Positions 1-7,655 of a DNA stretch of 46,504 nt are shown here, piece by piece. The stretch covers positions 1 through 46,504 of the forward strand of contig JANWKL010000002.1 in assembly GCA_025451375.1 (NCBI GenBank). The letters are read 5' to 3'. The stretch's first letter is position 1, and each line of letters starts with the position of its first letter. Origin of the DNA: Steroidobacteraceae bacterium (GTDB lineage Bacteria > Pseudomonadota > Gammaproteobacteria > Steroidobacterales > Steroidobacteraceae). Position numbers and translations under genes: made by a program. Under the pieces are notes generated by a model. The model searched no databases. It saw only the letters and a list, made by a program, of their open reading frames with translations, and had not been told where the DNA came from.

Positions 1-859
1 CCTCCTTGCCGATCACCTTGCAGATGTCCTTCCACACCGGCGCTTGCGCAATGAAATACAGGTAGGCGTTCGGATCGGTTTCCCAGCCCTTGCACTTGAT
101 GATCCAGCCCGGCTGTCCGCCGCCGGAAGCGTTGCCGGCGCGCGGCACCGCGCTCCCAAACTTGCCGTCCGGGTACTGCGGGTATTCCTTCATGATCTGC
201 GTGCGCGCCAGGCGCTGCTGATCGCGCAGCTTCACGCGGCACAGGTTCAGCACTCCGTCCTGCATGGCGGCGAGGACCTTCTGGCCGCGGCCGCTGCTCT
301 TGCGCTGGTAGAGCGCACAGACAATCCCGAGCGCCAGGTGCAGCCCGGTGCCGCTGTCGCCGATCTGCGCGCCGGTCACGAGCGGCGGTCCGTCGTCGAA
401 GCCGGTGGTCGAGGCGGAGCCGCCGGCACATTGCGCGACGTTCTCGTAGACCTTGCAGTCTTCGTAGGGTCCGGGACCGAAACCCTTGATCGAGGCGACG
501 ATCATCCTGGGATTGAGCTCCTGGATGCGCTCCCAGGTGAAGCCCATGCGATCCAGCGCGCCCGGGGCGAAGTTCTCGACCAGCACATCGCAATGCCTGA
601 CAAGGCGTTCGAGCACCGCTTTTCCACGGGCGGTCTTGGTGTCGAGGGTGATCGAGCGCTTGTTGTGGTTCAGCATGGTGAAGTACAGGCTGTCGACGTC
701 CGGGATATCGCGCAGCTGTTCGCGCGTGATGTCACCGGCTCCCGCGCGCTCCACCTTGATCACGTCGGCGCCGAACCACGCCAGCAGTTGCGTACAGGTC
801 GGACCTGACTGCACATGGGTGAAGTCGAGGATGCGGACGCCGTCCAGTGCTTGTCCCAT
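1..859 (-). CDS. frc: Formyl-CoA:oxalate CoA-transferase homologue (class III), C-terminus outside window
   Basis: The enzyme would move CoA from formyl-CoA to an acid such as oxalate, in the cytoplasm. About 286 residues are visible, and the frame is still open at base 1, so the C-terminal third lies to the left. The N-terminus reads [14 protein letters not shown]...[12 protein letters not shown], very like E. coli and Oxalobacter Frc. The catalytic aspartate of class III CoA-transferases is in IGDSGTG at about residue 168. The active-site glycine loop is [10 protein letters not shown], with Ser where Frc proteins I recall have Gly. The ATG at 857-859 has GGAG five bases upstream. It starts 15 bases after the ThDP enzyme stops, so the two are co-transcribed. 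The family call is firm. The natural acid could be oxalate or a 2-hydroxy acid, given the neighbour. Confidence 0.9.
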   Translation of the reverse strand, partial: MGQALDGVRILDFTHVQSGPTCTQLLAWFGADVIKVERAGAGDITREQLRDIPDVDSLYFTMLNHNKRSITLDTKTARGKAVLERLVRHCDVLVENFAPGALDRMGFTWERIQELNPRMIVASIKGFGPGPYEDCKVYENVAQCAGGSASTTGFDDGPPLVTGAQIGDSGTGLHLALGIVCALYQRKSSGRGQKVLAAMQDGVLNLCRVKLRDQQRLARTQIMKEYPQYPDGKFGSAVPRAGNASGGGQPGWIIKCKGWETDPNAYLYFIAQAPVWKDICKVIGKE

Positions 860-874
860 AAGAGCTCCGGCGCG

Positions 875-2638
875 CTACTTGTACATGGTCTGGTTCTTGG
901 TCCCGGGCGCGTACTCGCGCGGGTCGACCCAGATGTTGATTACCGCCGAACGCTTCAGGCGCTGTACCGATTCACGCGCCCGTTGCAGGGCCGGCGCAAT
1001 CTGCGCAGGGTCACGCACCTCTTCGCCGTAACCGCCGAGCATTTCCGCGAACTTGCCGAACGGCACATCTCCGAGCAGATTGCCGACGTTGCCGCGCTCG
1101 GCGCCGTACTTGGCGATCTGACCGTAGCGGATCTGGTTCATTGCCGAGTTGTTGCCGATGACGGCGATGTAGGGCACGCCGAAGCGGTTCGCGGTCTCCA
1201 TGTCGAACGCAGTCATGCCGAAGGAGCCGTCACCGTAGTAACAGAGCACTTCCTTGCTGGGGTGAGCGAGGCCCGCGGCGATGGCGAAACCGGTGCCGAC
1301 GCCGAGTGAACCAAGCGCGCCGGGATCCATCCACTGGCCGGGCCGGCGCGGCCGGACCGCCTGCGCCGAGATGGTCACCACGTCACCGCCGTCGCCGATA
1401 TAGATGGTGTTGTCGGCGAGGAACTCGTTGAGCTCGTAGGCTACCCGGTAGGGATGAATCGGCTGGTTGTTCGACTTGAACAACGGCATGAGCTTTTCGG
1501 TCGCGACGGCTTCCGCTTCCGATAGTTTTTTCATCCACTGCCGGCGGGCCTGGCGCTTGTCCTGCTTCAGCCGCCCGCTGGCCGCCTGCAGCGCGGCTCC
1601 CAGGATGGCGCCGGGGTGGCCGACGAGGCCCAAGTCGATGTCACGATTCTTGCCAACCGTGCGGTAGTCCATGTCGACCTGCACGAGTTTCAGCTTGTTG
1701 CTGATGCGCCGTCCGTAGCCCATGCGGAAGTCGAACGGGGTGCCGACGATGAGGATGACATCGGCATCGGTAAACGCCTGGCCGCGGGTGCGGTCGAAGT
1801 GATGCGGGTCACCGGGAGGCAGCAGGCCGCGGCTGCCGCCGTTGAAGTAACCGGGGATGTCCAGGCCGCGCAGCAGCGCGATTGCCTCTTCGTGGCCGCG
1901 CGCCGACCAGACCTGCTGGCCGTAGAGGATGGCCGGGCGCTCGGAGTTGACGAGGAGGTCGGCGAGTTTGTCGATGTCGGCCGGATCGCCGAGCGAGCGC
2001 GTCGAGGCCCGGTAGTGGCCGGGCTTGGGCACGACGGCCTTGGTGACATCGACCTCGCGATCCAGAACGTCGCGCGGAATCTCCAGGTACGAAGGACCGG
2101 CGGCGCCGTTGAAAGCTTCGCGCGCCGCCATCGCGATCATGTCGGCGACCCGCTCGGTGCTCGGCACCGTGGCGGCAAACTTGGTAATGGGCGACATTAT
2201 GTCGACGTGCGGCAGGTCCTGCAGCGATCCCATCTTGTGTTGGGTCAGCGCGCCCTGGCCGCCGATGTGCAGCACCGGGCTCTCGGAGCGAAAGGCGGTC
2301 GCGATTCCGGTGACGGCGTTGGTGCAGCCCGGTCCGGCGGTCGTCACCACGCAACCGAGCTTGCCAGTCTGGCGGGCGTAACCGTCGGCGGCGTGCGCCG
2401 CGACCTGTTCGTGGCGCACATCGATAATGCGGATGCCCTCGTCTATGCAGCCGTCGTAGATATCGATGATGTGCCCGCCGCACAGCGTGAAGATGGTGTC
2501 GACCCCTTCGTTCTTCAGGGCCCTGGCGACCAGGTGTCCGCCGGACACCACGCCGGCATCGCGGCTCTTGCGCTGCAGGGTGTCTTCCGCGGTGGTCGTC
2601 GCCTTGCTGGCCGCGATCTTGGGCGCCGTCTCGAGCAT
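875..2638 (-). CDS. ThDP-dependent 2-hydroxyacyl-CoA lyase / oxalyl-CoA decarboxylase-like enzyme
   Basis: A thiamine-diphosphate enzyme of the acetolactate synthase/oxalyl-CoA decarboxylase/HACL superfamily, 587 residues with all three domains. The cofactor glutamate is in RHEQ (about residue 77), and the ThDP-Mg motif runs from GDGS (469-472) to NN (496-497). The Tyr-Glu pair known in Oxalobacter oxalyl-CoA decarboxylase (Tyr120-Glu121) is Leu-Gln here (GSLQDLP), as in human HACL1 (GAFQEFP). Segments such as VDGG/GDGGDVV and RWLDPGA/QWMDPGA resemble human ILVBL/HACL2. It may therefore split 2-hydroxyacyl-CoA into an aldehyde and formyl-CoA, or decarboxylate oxalyl-CoA. The open frame begins at an ATG ending at 2650, but GGAGG at 2644-2648 sits five bases before the ATG at 2636-2638, so I choose the latter. 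It lies between an OFA carrier and frc. Confidence 0.85.
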   Translation of the reverse strand: MLETAPKIAASKATTTAEDTLQRKSRDAGVVSGGHLVARALKNEGVDTIFTLCGGHIIDIYDGCIDEGIRIIDVRHEQVAAHAADGYARQTGKLGCVVTTAGPGCTNAVTGIATAFRSESPVLHIGGQGALTQHKMGSLQDLPHVDIMSPITKFAATVPSTERVADMIAMAAREAFNGAAGPSYLEIPRDVLDREVDVTKAVVPKPGHYRASTRSLGDPADIDKLADLLVNSERPAILYGQQVWSARGHEEAIALLRGLDIPGYFNGGSRGLLPPGDPHHFDRTRGQAFTDADVILIVGTPFDFRMGYGRRISNKLKLVQVDMDYRTVGKNRDIDLGLVGHPGAILGAALQAASGRLKQDKRQARRQWMKKLSEAEAVATEKLMPLFKSNNQPIHPYRVAYELNEFLADNTIYIGDGGDVVTISAQAVRPRRPGQWMDPGALGSLGVGTGFAIAAGLAHPSKEVLCYYGDGSFGMTAFDMETANRFGVPYIAVIGNNSAMNQIRYGQIAKYGAERGNVGNLLGDVPFGKFAEMLGGYGEEVRDPAQIAPALQRARESVQRLKRSAVINIWVDPREYAPGTKNQTMYK

Positions 2639-2748
2639 GCATGCCTCCATTCAGAACAAGTAGCGGCGAGGGTAGCCGGTCGTCGTAGTGCGCACCTCCC
2701 ACGCTCTTCCGGCGTCAGGCCGGAGGAGCGCAGGGGGCGAGCTCAGCG

Positions 2749-4050
2749 TCAGCGCGTCGCCAGCGTCGCGCCTGGAGCCACACTCACGGGCCGGCTGGTG
2801 TACGCGGCGCGCATCGGCTTCAGGACCACGATGGCCATCAGGGCCGCCAGGATGTTGAGAGTGGCGGCGGTGATGAATACCGCGTGCCAGTTTCCTTTCG
2901 CGGCGACCCACACACTGGCGACCGGCACCAGCAGCGCCGCCGTGCCCTTGGCGGTGTACATGAGTCCGGTGTTGGTGGTGGCGTACAGGGCCCCGAAAGT
3001 GTCCGTCACCGTCGCGGGGAAGAGGCTGTAGATCTCACCCCAGGCGAAGAACACCAGTCCGCTCAACAGGACGAACGACACGGGGTCTGTCCCAAAATTG
3101 GCCAGCGCGATAATGCCTACGCCCTCGAGCAGGAACGCGATCAGCATGGTCTGCTCGCGCCCGATCTTGTCGGACACCCAGCCGAAGAATGGCCGGCACA
3201 GACCGTTCAGGATGCGATCGAGGCTCAAGGCGAAGGTCAGCGCCGGCAGCGTTATACCGATGAGACTCACCGGGATGTCGGCCACCTTGAAGTCTTTGGC
3301 GATCGGCGCGAGCTGCGCGGTCGCCATCAGACCGCCCGCCGCCATCATGATGAACATGAGGTACATCACCCAAAAGACGGGGGTCTTGAGCATCTCCAGT
3401 GGCTTGGCCTGGTAGCGGCTCGCACCGGGGGCGATCTTGGGAGCCGCCGCCATGAAAGCCACTCCGGGAGCCATGATCAGAAAGCCGACCACCACGACCA
3501 CGATGCCCTGGAAGAGGCCAAAGGTGAGGAAGGTGTGCTCGTACCCTGAGCTCTTGATCATCTTGGCGATGGGGATGATGGTGGCCGCGGAACCTGCGCC
3601 AAAGCCCGCCGCAGTCAGACCCGCCGCAAGTCCGCGCCGCCCCGGGAACCACTTCACCGCATTGCCGATGCACGTGCCGTACACGGCGCCGGCGCCGATG
3701 CCGCCGATCACGGCCGCGAAATAGAACATCGAGAGGGAATCGGCGAAGGAATTGATCGTCCACGCGAGGCCGCAGAGCGCGCCACCGATGACGATCATCC
3801 ACTTTGGACCGAAGCGATCGACCAGGTAGCCCTCAGCGGGCACCAGCCAGGTCTCAAACAGAACGAATATTGTGAAGGTGACCTGGATGGCGGCCTTGCT
3901 CCAGTGGTACTTGGCGCCGATGGGCCCGACGAACAGGGTCCAGCCGTATTGCAGGTTGGCGACCATGATCATGCAGATCAGGCCGACGATGAGTTGCGCC
4001 CATGGGTTGGCGAGGATTGAGGTGTTTTGAGAATTCGAATCCGTGACCAT
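2749..4050 (-). CDS. OFA-family MFS transporter (oxalate/formate antiporter-like)
   Basis: A 12-helix inner-membrane carrier of the major facilitator superfamily, about 433 residues. The first helix pair (NPWAQLIVGLICMIMVANLQYGWTLF region), a WSKAAIQVTFTIFVLFE helix and the GAVYGTCIGNAVKWFPGRRGLA stretch are typical of the oxalate:formate antiporter (OFA) family. It probably imports the acid used by the next two genes, perhaps in exchange for formate. The frame opens at 4122, but the ATG at 4048-4050 (MVTDSNSQ) has a strong AAGGGGGAG five to six bases upstream and removes a non-hydrophobic leader, so I start there. The gap to the ThDP gene is 110 bases. A TTGACA promoter lies about 170 bases upstream. 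Family call firm, substrate inferred from neighbours. Confidence 0.88.
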   Translation of the reverse strand: MVTDSNSQNTSILANPWAQLIVGLICMIMVANLQYGWTLFVGPIGAKYHWSKAAIQVTFTIFVLFETWLVPAEGYLVDRFGPKWMIVIGGALCGLAWTINSFADSLSMFYFAAVIGGIGAGAVYGTCIGNAVKWFPGRRGLAAGLTAAGFGAGSAATIIPIAKMIKSSGYEHTFLTFGLFQGIVVVVVGFLIMAPGVAFMAAAPKIAPGASRYQAKPLEMLKTPVFWVMYLMFIMMAAGGLMATAQLAPIAKDFKVADIPVSLIGITLPALTFALSLDRILNGLCRPFFGWVSDKIGREQTMLIAFLLEGVGIIALANFGTDPVSFVLLSGLVFFAWGEIYSLFPATVTDTFGALYATTNTGLMYTAKGTAALLVPVASVWVAAKGNWHAVFITAATLNILAALMAIVVLKPMRAAYTSRPVSVAPGATLATR

Positions 4051-4217
4051 CGATGCTCCCCCTTCGACTAGGTTGAAGACGCCGTCGGCCGGCTGGCATG
4101 AAGTACTCGAGTCATGGCACACGCAGGCCGGGCATCGCAGCGAGCGGCGTCGGACGCCACCACCACGAATGCGACCCCTGGCTCGTGCATGAGGTTATGC
4201 ATTTTTAGTGAAGGCCG

Positions 4218-4247
4218 ACCATATTTGATATATCTCCAGCTTGTCAA
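4218..4247 (-). promoter_or_regulatory. Candidate sigma70 promoter of the transporter/lyase/frc operon
   Basis: On the minus strand a perfect -35 hexamer TTGACA (4242-4247) is followed by an 18-base spacer and TATGGT (4218-4223). The GATATATC operator half-copy lies inside the spacer, where a bound repressor would block polymerase. Transcription would start near 4211, leaving a leader of about 160 bases before the transporter ATG. Confidence 0.5.
4226..4234. promoter_or_regulatory. Candidate GntR operator, copy 1 (TGATATATC)
   Basis: TGATATATC shares its nine bases with the full palindrome at 4380-4388. It lies in the spacer of the candidate promoter for the minus-strand operon. GntR/FCD regulators commonly bind short AT-centred palindromes next to their own genes. 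Assignment to the adjacent GntR protein is inference. Confidence 0.45.
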
Positions 4248-4378
4248 CGTGAGCTAAAATTGGGCAGCCACCGCCGATCTCGGATAATTTGTGAAACAAA
4301 ATGTAAAAACGGAGGCTGAAGCCGGGCAGAACAACCCTGATGTGCACTGCAACAGGGCAATTTGCTGCGACTAGGTAT

Positions 4379-4390
4379 CTGATATATCAG
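4379..4390. promoter_or_regulatory. Candidate GntR operator, copy 2 (CTGATATATCAG)
   Basis: A perfect 12-base palindrome, CTGATATATCAG, 76 bases before the GntR start codon. TTGCTG at 4362-4367 could serve as a -35 element, which would put this palindrome over the -10 region of the gntR promoter and allow autorepression. Its centre is 154 bases from copy 1. Confidence 0.5.
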
Positions 4391-4466
4391 GGCTGCTGAC
4401 TATTGAGACCGAGGCAGTGCCTTAGGGCACCAGCCACCGCATCACAGGGAGATAATCGGAGTTCGA

Positions 4467-5171
4467 ATGAGCGTTTCGGTAAAACACAGCGCAGGCCACT
4501 TAGGCCTTGCTCCACTGACCTCGGTCAGCCTGTGCGATCAGGCGTACGCGAAGCTCAAGGACGCCATCGCCAACACCGACATCTACAACCAGCGCCAGGA
4601 GCTGCGCCTTGACGAGCGCGCCTTGATGCAGGCACTGGGGGTGAGCCGCACGCCAATCCGCGAAGCGTTGTCGATCCTCGAGCAGGAAGGTTTCGTCCGT
4701 ACCGTTCCACGCCGCGGTATTTTCATCATCCGCAAGTCCAAGCGTGAAATCATCGAAATGATCCAGATGTGGGCGGCGCTCGAGAGCATGTCAGCGCGAC
4801 TGGCGACGCTGCAGGCGCCGGACGCGGAGATCGGCAAGCTGCGTCACTTGTTCGATGAATTCCAGAACTCCCCGCCGGCGGAGCATATCCACGAATATTC
4901 GGACGCCAATATCGCGTTTCACCAGATGATCATCCGTCTGGGCGGCTCGCAGCTGATTGAGGACGCGACCGAGAACCTTTTCATCCACGTGCGCGCGATC
5001 CGTAAGGCGACCATCTCGCAGAACGATCGTTCCTCGCGCTCGATCATCGAGCACCTGAAAATCATCGAGGCGCTCGAGCGCCGTGATACCGAGCTCGCCG
5101 AGCGCCTCACCCGCCAGCACACCCTCGACCTCGCCGCGCACGTCGAGCGTTACTGCGACTTCCTCGACTAG
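4467..5171 (+). CDS. GntR-family transcriptional regulator, FCD subfamily
   Basis: A 234-residue cytoplasmic DNA-binding regulator. Residues about 20-85 form the winged helix (LDERALMQALGVSRTPIREAL, then the wing RTVPRRGIFI). Residues about 95-225 form the all-helical FCD effector domain. Its metal/ligand histidines and aspartate can be seen in DANIAFHQ, IIEHLKI and TRQHTLDLAAH. FCD regulators usually sense small carboxylates, which suits the divergent acid-transport/CoA operon. GGAG lies about eight bases before the ATG. The GATATATC palindromes upstream are the likely binding sites. Convergent with the LysR gene downstream, with a hairpin repeat between. Confidence 0.9.
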   Translation: MSVSVKHSAGHLGLAPLTSVSLCDQAYAKLKDAIANTDIYNQRQELRLDERALMQALGVSRTPIREALSILEQEGFVRTVPRRGIFIIRKSKREIIEMIQMWAALESMSARLATLQAPDAEIGKLRHLFDEFQNSPPAEHIHEYSDANIAFHQMIIRLGGSQLIEDATENLFIHVRAIRKATISQNDRSSRSIIEHLKIIEALERRDTELAERLTRQHTLDLAAHVERYCDFLD

Positions 5172-5172
5172 G

Positions 5173-5216
5173 CTATTGGCTGAAATCGCTTCGACGCGAT
5201 TTCAGCGGACAAGTAG
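5173..5216 (+). repeat. Covarying hairpin repeat, copy 1 (likely bidirectional terminator)
   Basis: An 11-base-pair perfect stem, GCTGAAATCGC (5179-5189) and GCGATTTCAGC (5196-5206), with a six-base loop. It is flanked by CTATTG on the left and GGACAAGTAG on the right. The outer flanks CTATT/AAGTAG can add a short second stem. The same element occurs in inverted orientation at 20574-20615. It begins two bases after the gntR stop codon and ends 17 bases before the convergent LysR gene's stop. There is no U-tract. Confidence 0.75.
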
Positions 5217-5232
5217 TTTCACTTCTGCCTGA

Positions 5233-6231
5233 TCAGCCGCGCCGCCCGCGGGCGCGCTTGCTGCGCGCGGCGGCGCGCAGCTGCGGCAGGGGCCCGGACG
5301 GGCCGAATTGCACCAGCCGTTCGATCAGCGGTGCGCCCTCGCGCAGCAGGAATTCCTTGAAGGCGGCGGCTACCGGCGGCAGCCGCTTGCTGCGGTTATG
5401 CACCAGGTACCAGTGCAGGCGTGCGGGGAAATCCTGCACGTCGAGCACCACGAGATTCCCCGCTCGCAGATCCAGCCCGATGGTGTGGGCGGAGAGAAAT
5501 GCGATGCCCATCCCCGCAACCACCGCCTGTTTGATGGTCTCGGTGCTGTGAATCTGCATCGCGATGTGCAGCTTCGGAAACTGGCGTCCGAAGACCTCGC
5601 GCATTGAATTCCAGGTATCCGAGCCCTGTTCACGCTGCACGAACGGCTCGCGGTTCAGCAGCGCGCGCGGTATCTGGCGCGTCCCGGCAAGCGGGTGATC
5701 TGGCGCGGCGACGATAACGTAGGGATGCGGTGCGAATGGTATGGCGACGACGTCCATGTCAGCGGGCGGGCGCACCATGACCGCAAGATCCGTGAGGTTG
5801 TCCGCCAGGTGGCGCAGCAGCTGCTCGCGGTTGTGCACCGTGAGATTGAAGGTGACCCCGGGATGGCTCGCTCCGAAATGCGCCAGCAGGCGCGGGAAGA
5901 AGTAGTCACCGGCGCTGATCACGGCGACGTTGAGCCGGCCGCCGGTTACGCCTTTGAGGTGCTCGAGCCCACTCTGCGCTTCCTGCAGCCGCTGCGTGAT
6001 GGCCTTGGCGCACTGGAGCATTTCCTCCCCGGCGGGCGTCAGGTAAGTCCGGCGGCCGATCCGCTCGAACAGCGGCAAGCCCACGCAGGCCGCCAGTTCC
6101 TTGATCTGGGTTGAAACCGCGGGCTGCGACAAGTGCAGCTCCTCGGCGGCGCGTGAGAAGTTCATATGGCGCGCCGCGGCGGCGAACACCCGCAATTGCC
6201 GCAGGGTCACGTTCCTCATGGCTGCCAGCAT
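5233..6231 (-). CDS. LysR-family transcriptional regulator (CbbR-like N-terminus)
   Basis: A 332-residue regulator. The winged helix (about residues 5-65) reads VTLRQLRVFAAAARHMNFSRAAEELHLSQPAVS, the typical LysR helix-turn-helix and closest in style to CbbR. Residues about 95-300 are the periplasmic-binding-protein-like effector domain. The last 30 residues are Arg/Ala-rich. No clear ribosome site precedes either possible start: M1 at 6231 or M5 (MRNVTLRQ) at 6219. The second fits the family's usual length better. It is divergent from the small-protein/panE gene set, with 107 bases between, and probably controls it. Effector unknown. Confidence 0.88.
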   Translation of the reverse strand: MLAAMRNVTLRQLRVFAAAARHMNFSRAAEELHLSQPAVSTQIKELAACVGLPLFERIGRRTYLTPAGEEMLQCAKAITQRLQEAQSGLEHLKGVTGGRLNVAVISAGDYFFPRLLAHFGASHPGVTFNLTVHNREQLLRHLADNLTDLAVMVRPPADMDVVAIPFAPHPYVIVAAPDHPLAGTRQIPRALLNREPFVQREQGSDTWNSMREVFGRQFPKLHIAMQIHSTETIKQAVVAGMGIAFLSAHTIGLDLRAGNLVVLDVQDFPARLHWYLVHNRSKRLPPVAAAFKEFLLREGAPLIERLVQFGPSGPLPQLRAAARSKRARGRRG

Positions 6232-6338
6232 AGCGCTCAGGAGGTATTAGAGAAAGCATATGGTCGCAATAGAAACCTTTAATTTTTCCTTTGGAACAGG
6301 CGAGCCTAAGCTGGTCACCGTCCCAACAGGAGGCCTTG

Positions 6339-6593
6339 ATGCCACACGTTGTCAACGATCCGCTTGCCGTGGAACTCGAGGCCTACAACCGCGCGTTCAG
6401 CGAGCTGGAACTGCCCTGGCGTTGGGATGCCGACACCTTCCGTGAGCTGCTGAACGCGGCGCACGACCGGGACTTCATCGGCGTGTACGTCGAGCGCACG
6501 CGGCCGCACCTGTTGCGGGTCTACGAGAAGGCTTTCCTGCGCAATCTGGTGCTGGAAGCCAAAGAACGCTGCATGCGGGATCGCGCCGCGTGA
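6339..6593 (+). CDS. Small protein of unknown function (84 aa)
   Basis: I do not recognise this family. The ATG at 6339 follows AGGAGG by six bases, a near-ideal ribosome site, so the gene is probably real. A longer frame from 6291 lacks one. The product is soluble, charged and probably helical, with WRWDADTFRELLNAAHDRDF and RPHLLRVYEKAFLRNLV segments. It has no signal peptide or cysteine motif. It stands first in the plus-strand run, divergent from LysR and 50 bases before the ketopantoate-reductase gene, so it may be an accessory to that pathway. Confidence 0.7.
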   Translation: MPHVVNDPLAVELEAYNRAFSELELPWRWDADTFRELLNAAHDRDFIGVYVERTRPHLLRVYEKAFLRNLVLEAKERCMRDRAA

Positions 6594-6643
6594 GCGCGCC
6601 CCGCGTCCGCGTCCTGAAGCGACGCTGACGCGGGAGCGAGGCC

Positions 6644-7648
6644 GTGAAAATCGCGGTTGTCGGCTGCGGCGCGATCGGTGGATACGTGGCGGCGCGACTC
6701 GCGCTCGCCGGCGAAAGCGTCACCTGCATGGTGCGCGGCGCGAATCTCGCGGCGCTGCGACGTGTGGGGATCACCCTGATCATGAGCGACGGCGCGCGGC
6801 ATATCGCGCGCGGGGTCGCGGCCACCGATGACTATGCGGCCGCCGGCGTGCAGGAGCTGGTGATCCTGGCGGTGAAGGCGCATCAGCTGCCCGCCGTCGC
6901 GCCCCACGTGCCACGCCTGTGCGATGCCCGCACGGTGGTGGTCACCATGCAGAACGGCATTCCCTATTGGTACTTCCACCGCCACGGCGGGGATCTCGCC
7001 GGCAGCATCGTGCGCAGCGTTGATCCGGAAGGGCGCATTGGCGAGCTGATTCCGCCGGCGAGTGTGATTGGCTGCGTCGTCTACCCGGCCGCGCAGTTGC
7101 TGGCCCCTGGTGTCGTCAGGCACATCGAGGGCGAGCGCTTTCCCGTAGGCGAGCTCGATGGCACGGGCAGTGAGCGAGTGCAGCGGGTGTCGCAGTGCCT
7201 CACGCGCGCCGGATTCAAGGCACCCGTCCTCGAGGACATTCGTGCCGAGATCTGGCTGAAGCTGTGGGGCAACCTTACCTTCAATCCCATCAGTGCACTC
7301 ACGCGCGCAACGCTCGCGGATATCTGCCAGTACCCGGCCACTCGCGGGCTTGCGGCCGCCATGATGAGCGAGGCGCAGACGATTGCCGAGAAGCTCGGCA
7401 TCGTGTTCCGTATCGGCCTCGACAAACGCATCGCCGGCGCCGAGAAAGTCGGCAGGCACAAGACCTCCATGCTGCAGGATGTGGAGGCCGGCCGCGCGCC
7501 GGAACTGGAGGCAGTGCTCGGTTCGGTCGCGGAACTTGGCCGGCTGACCCGCACGCACACCCCGCACATCGATACGGTATACGGGCTCACGCATCTGCTT
7601 GCGCGCACGCTCGCGCTGTCGGCGCAGGTGGTGTCACCCGTGCGATGA
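6644..7648 (+). CDS. 2-dehydropantoate 2-reductase family oxidoreductase (ApbA/PanE)
   Basis: An NADP-dependent reductase of the ketopantoate reductase family, 334 residues. The nucleotide-binding motif VVGCGAIGGYVAARL opens the protein. The catalytic lysine region is AEIWLKLWGNLTFNPISAL near residue 200. The C-terminal half contains the family motif GRHKTSMLQDVEAGRAPELE. The start is GTG with GGGAG/GAGG just upstream. True PanE works in pantothenate synthesis, but many paralogues in catabolic clusters act on other 2-oxo acids or lactones. Clustering with acyl-CoA synthetase and crotonase genes makes a catabolic role as likely as pantothenate. The next gene follows after 7 bases. Confidence 0.85.
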   Translation: MKIAVVGCGAIGGYVAARLALAGESVTCMVRGANLAALRRVGITLIMSDGARHIARGVAATDDYAAAGVQELVILAVKAHQLPAVAPHVPRLCDARTVVVTMQNGIPYWYFHRHGGDLAGSIVRSVDPEGRIGELIPPASVIGCVVYPAAQLLAPGVVRHIEGERFPVGELDGTGSERVQRVSQCLTRAGFKAPVLEDIRAEIWLKLWGNLTFNPISALTRATLADICQYPATRGLAAAMMSEAQTIAEKLGIVFRIGLDKRIAGAEKVGRHKTSMLQDVEAGRAPELEAVLGSVAELGRLTRTHTPHIDTVYGLTHLLARTLALSAQVVSPVR

Positions 7649-7655
7649 TCCGGTG

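Larger units (their letters stand above)
4051..4466. other. Divergent intergenic control region
   Basis: A 416-base non-coding stretch, clearly more AT-rich than its surroundings, between the minus-strand transporter operon and the plus-strand GntR gene. It holds a candidate sigma70 promoter for the minus operon, two copies of a GATATATC palindrome, and a long 5' leader on both sides. I saw no convincing small reading frame. Confidence 0.6.

Noticed and set aside
44-1309. Long plus-strand frames opposite frc and the ThDP gene
   Set aside because: They are antisense to strongly conserved coding sequence, rich in Arg/Ala with no domain, and follow from high GC in the third codon position.
875-2638. 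Calling the ThDP enzyme acetolactate synthase
   Set aside because: There is no small regulatory subunit nearby, and the neighbours (OFA carrier, frc) point to acyl-CoA chemistry. HACL/ILVBL-type motifs fit better.
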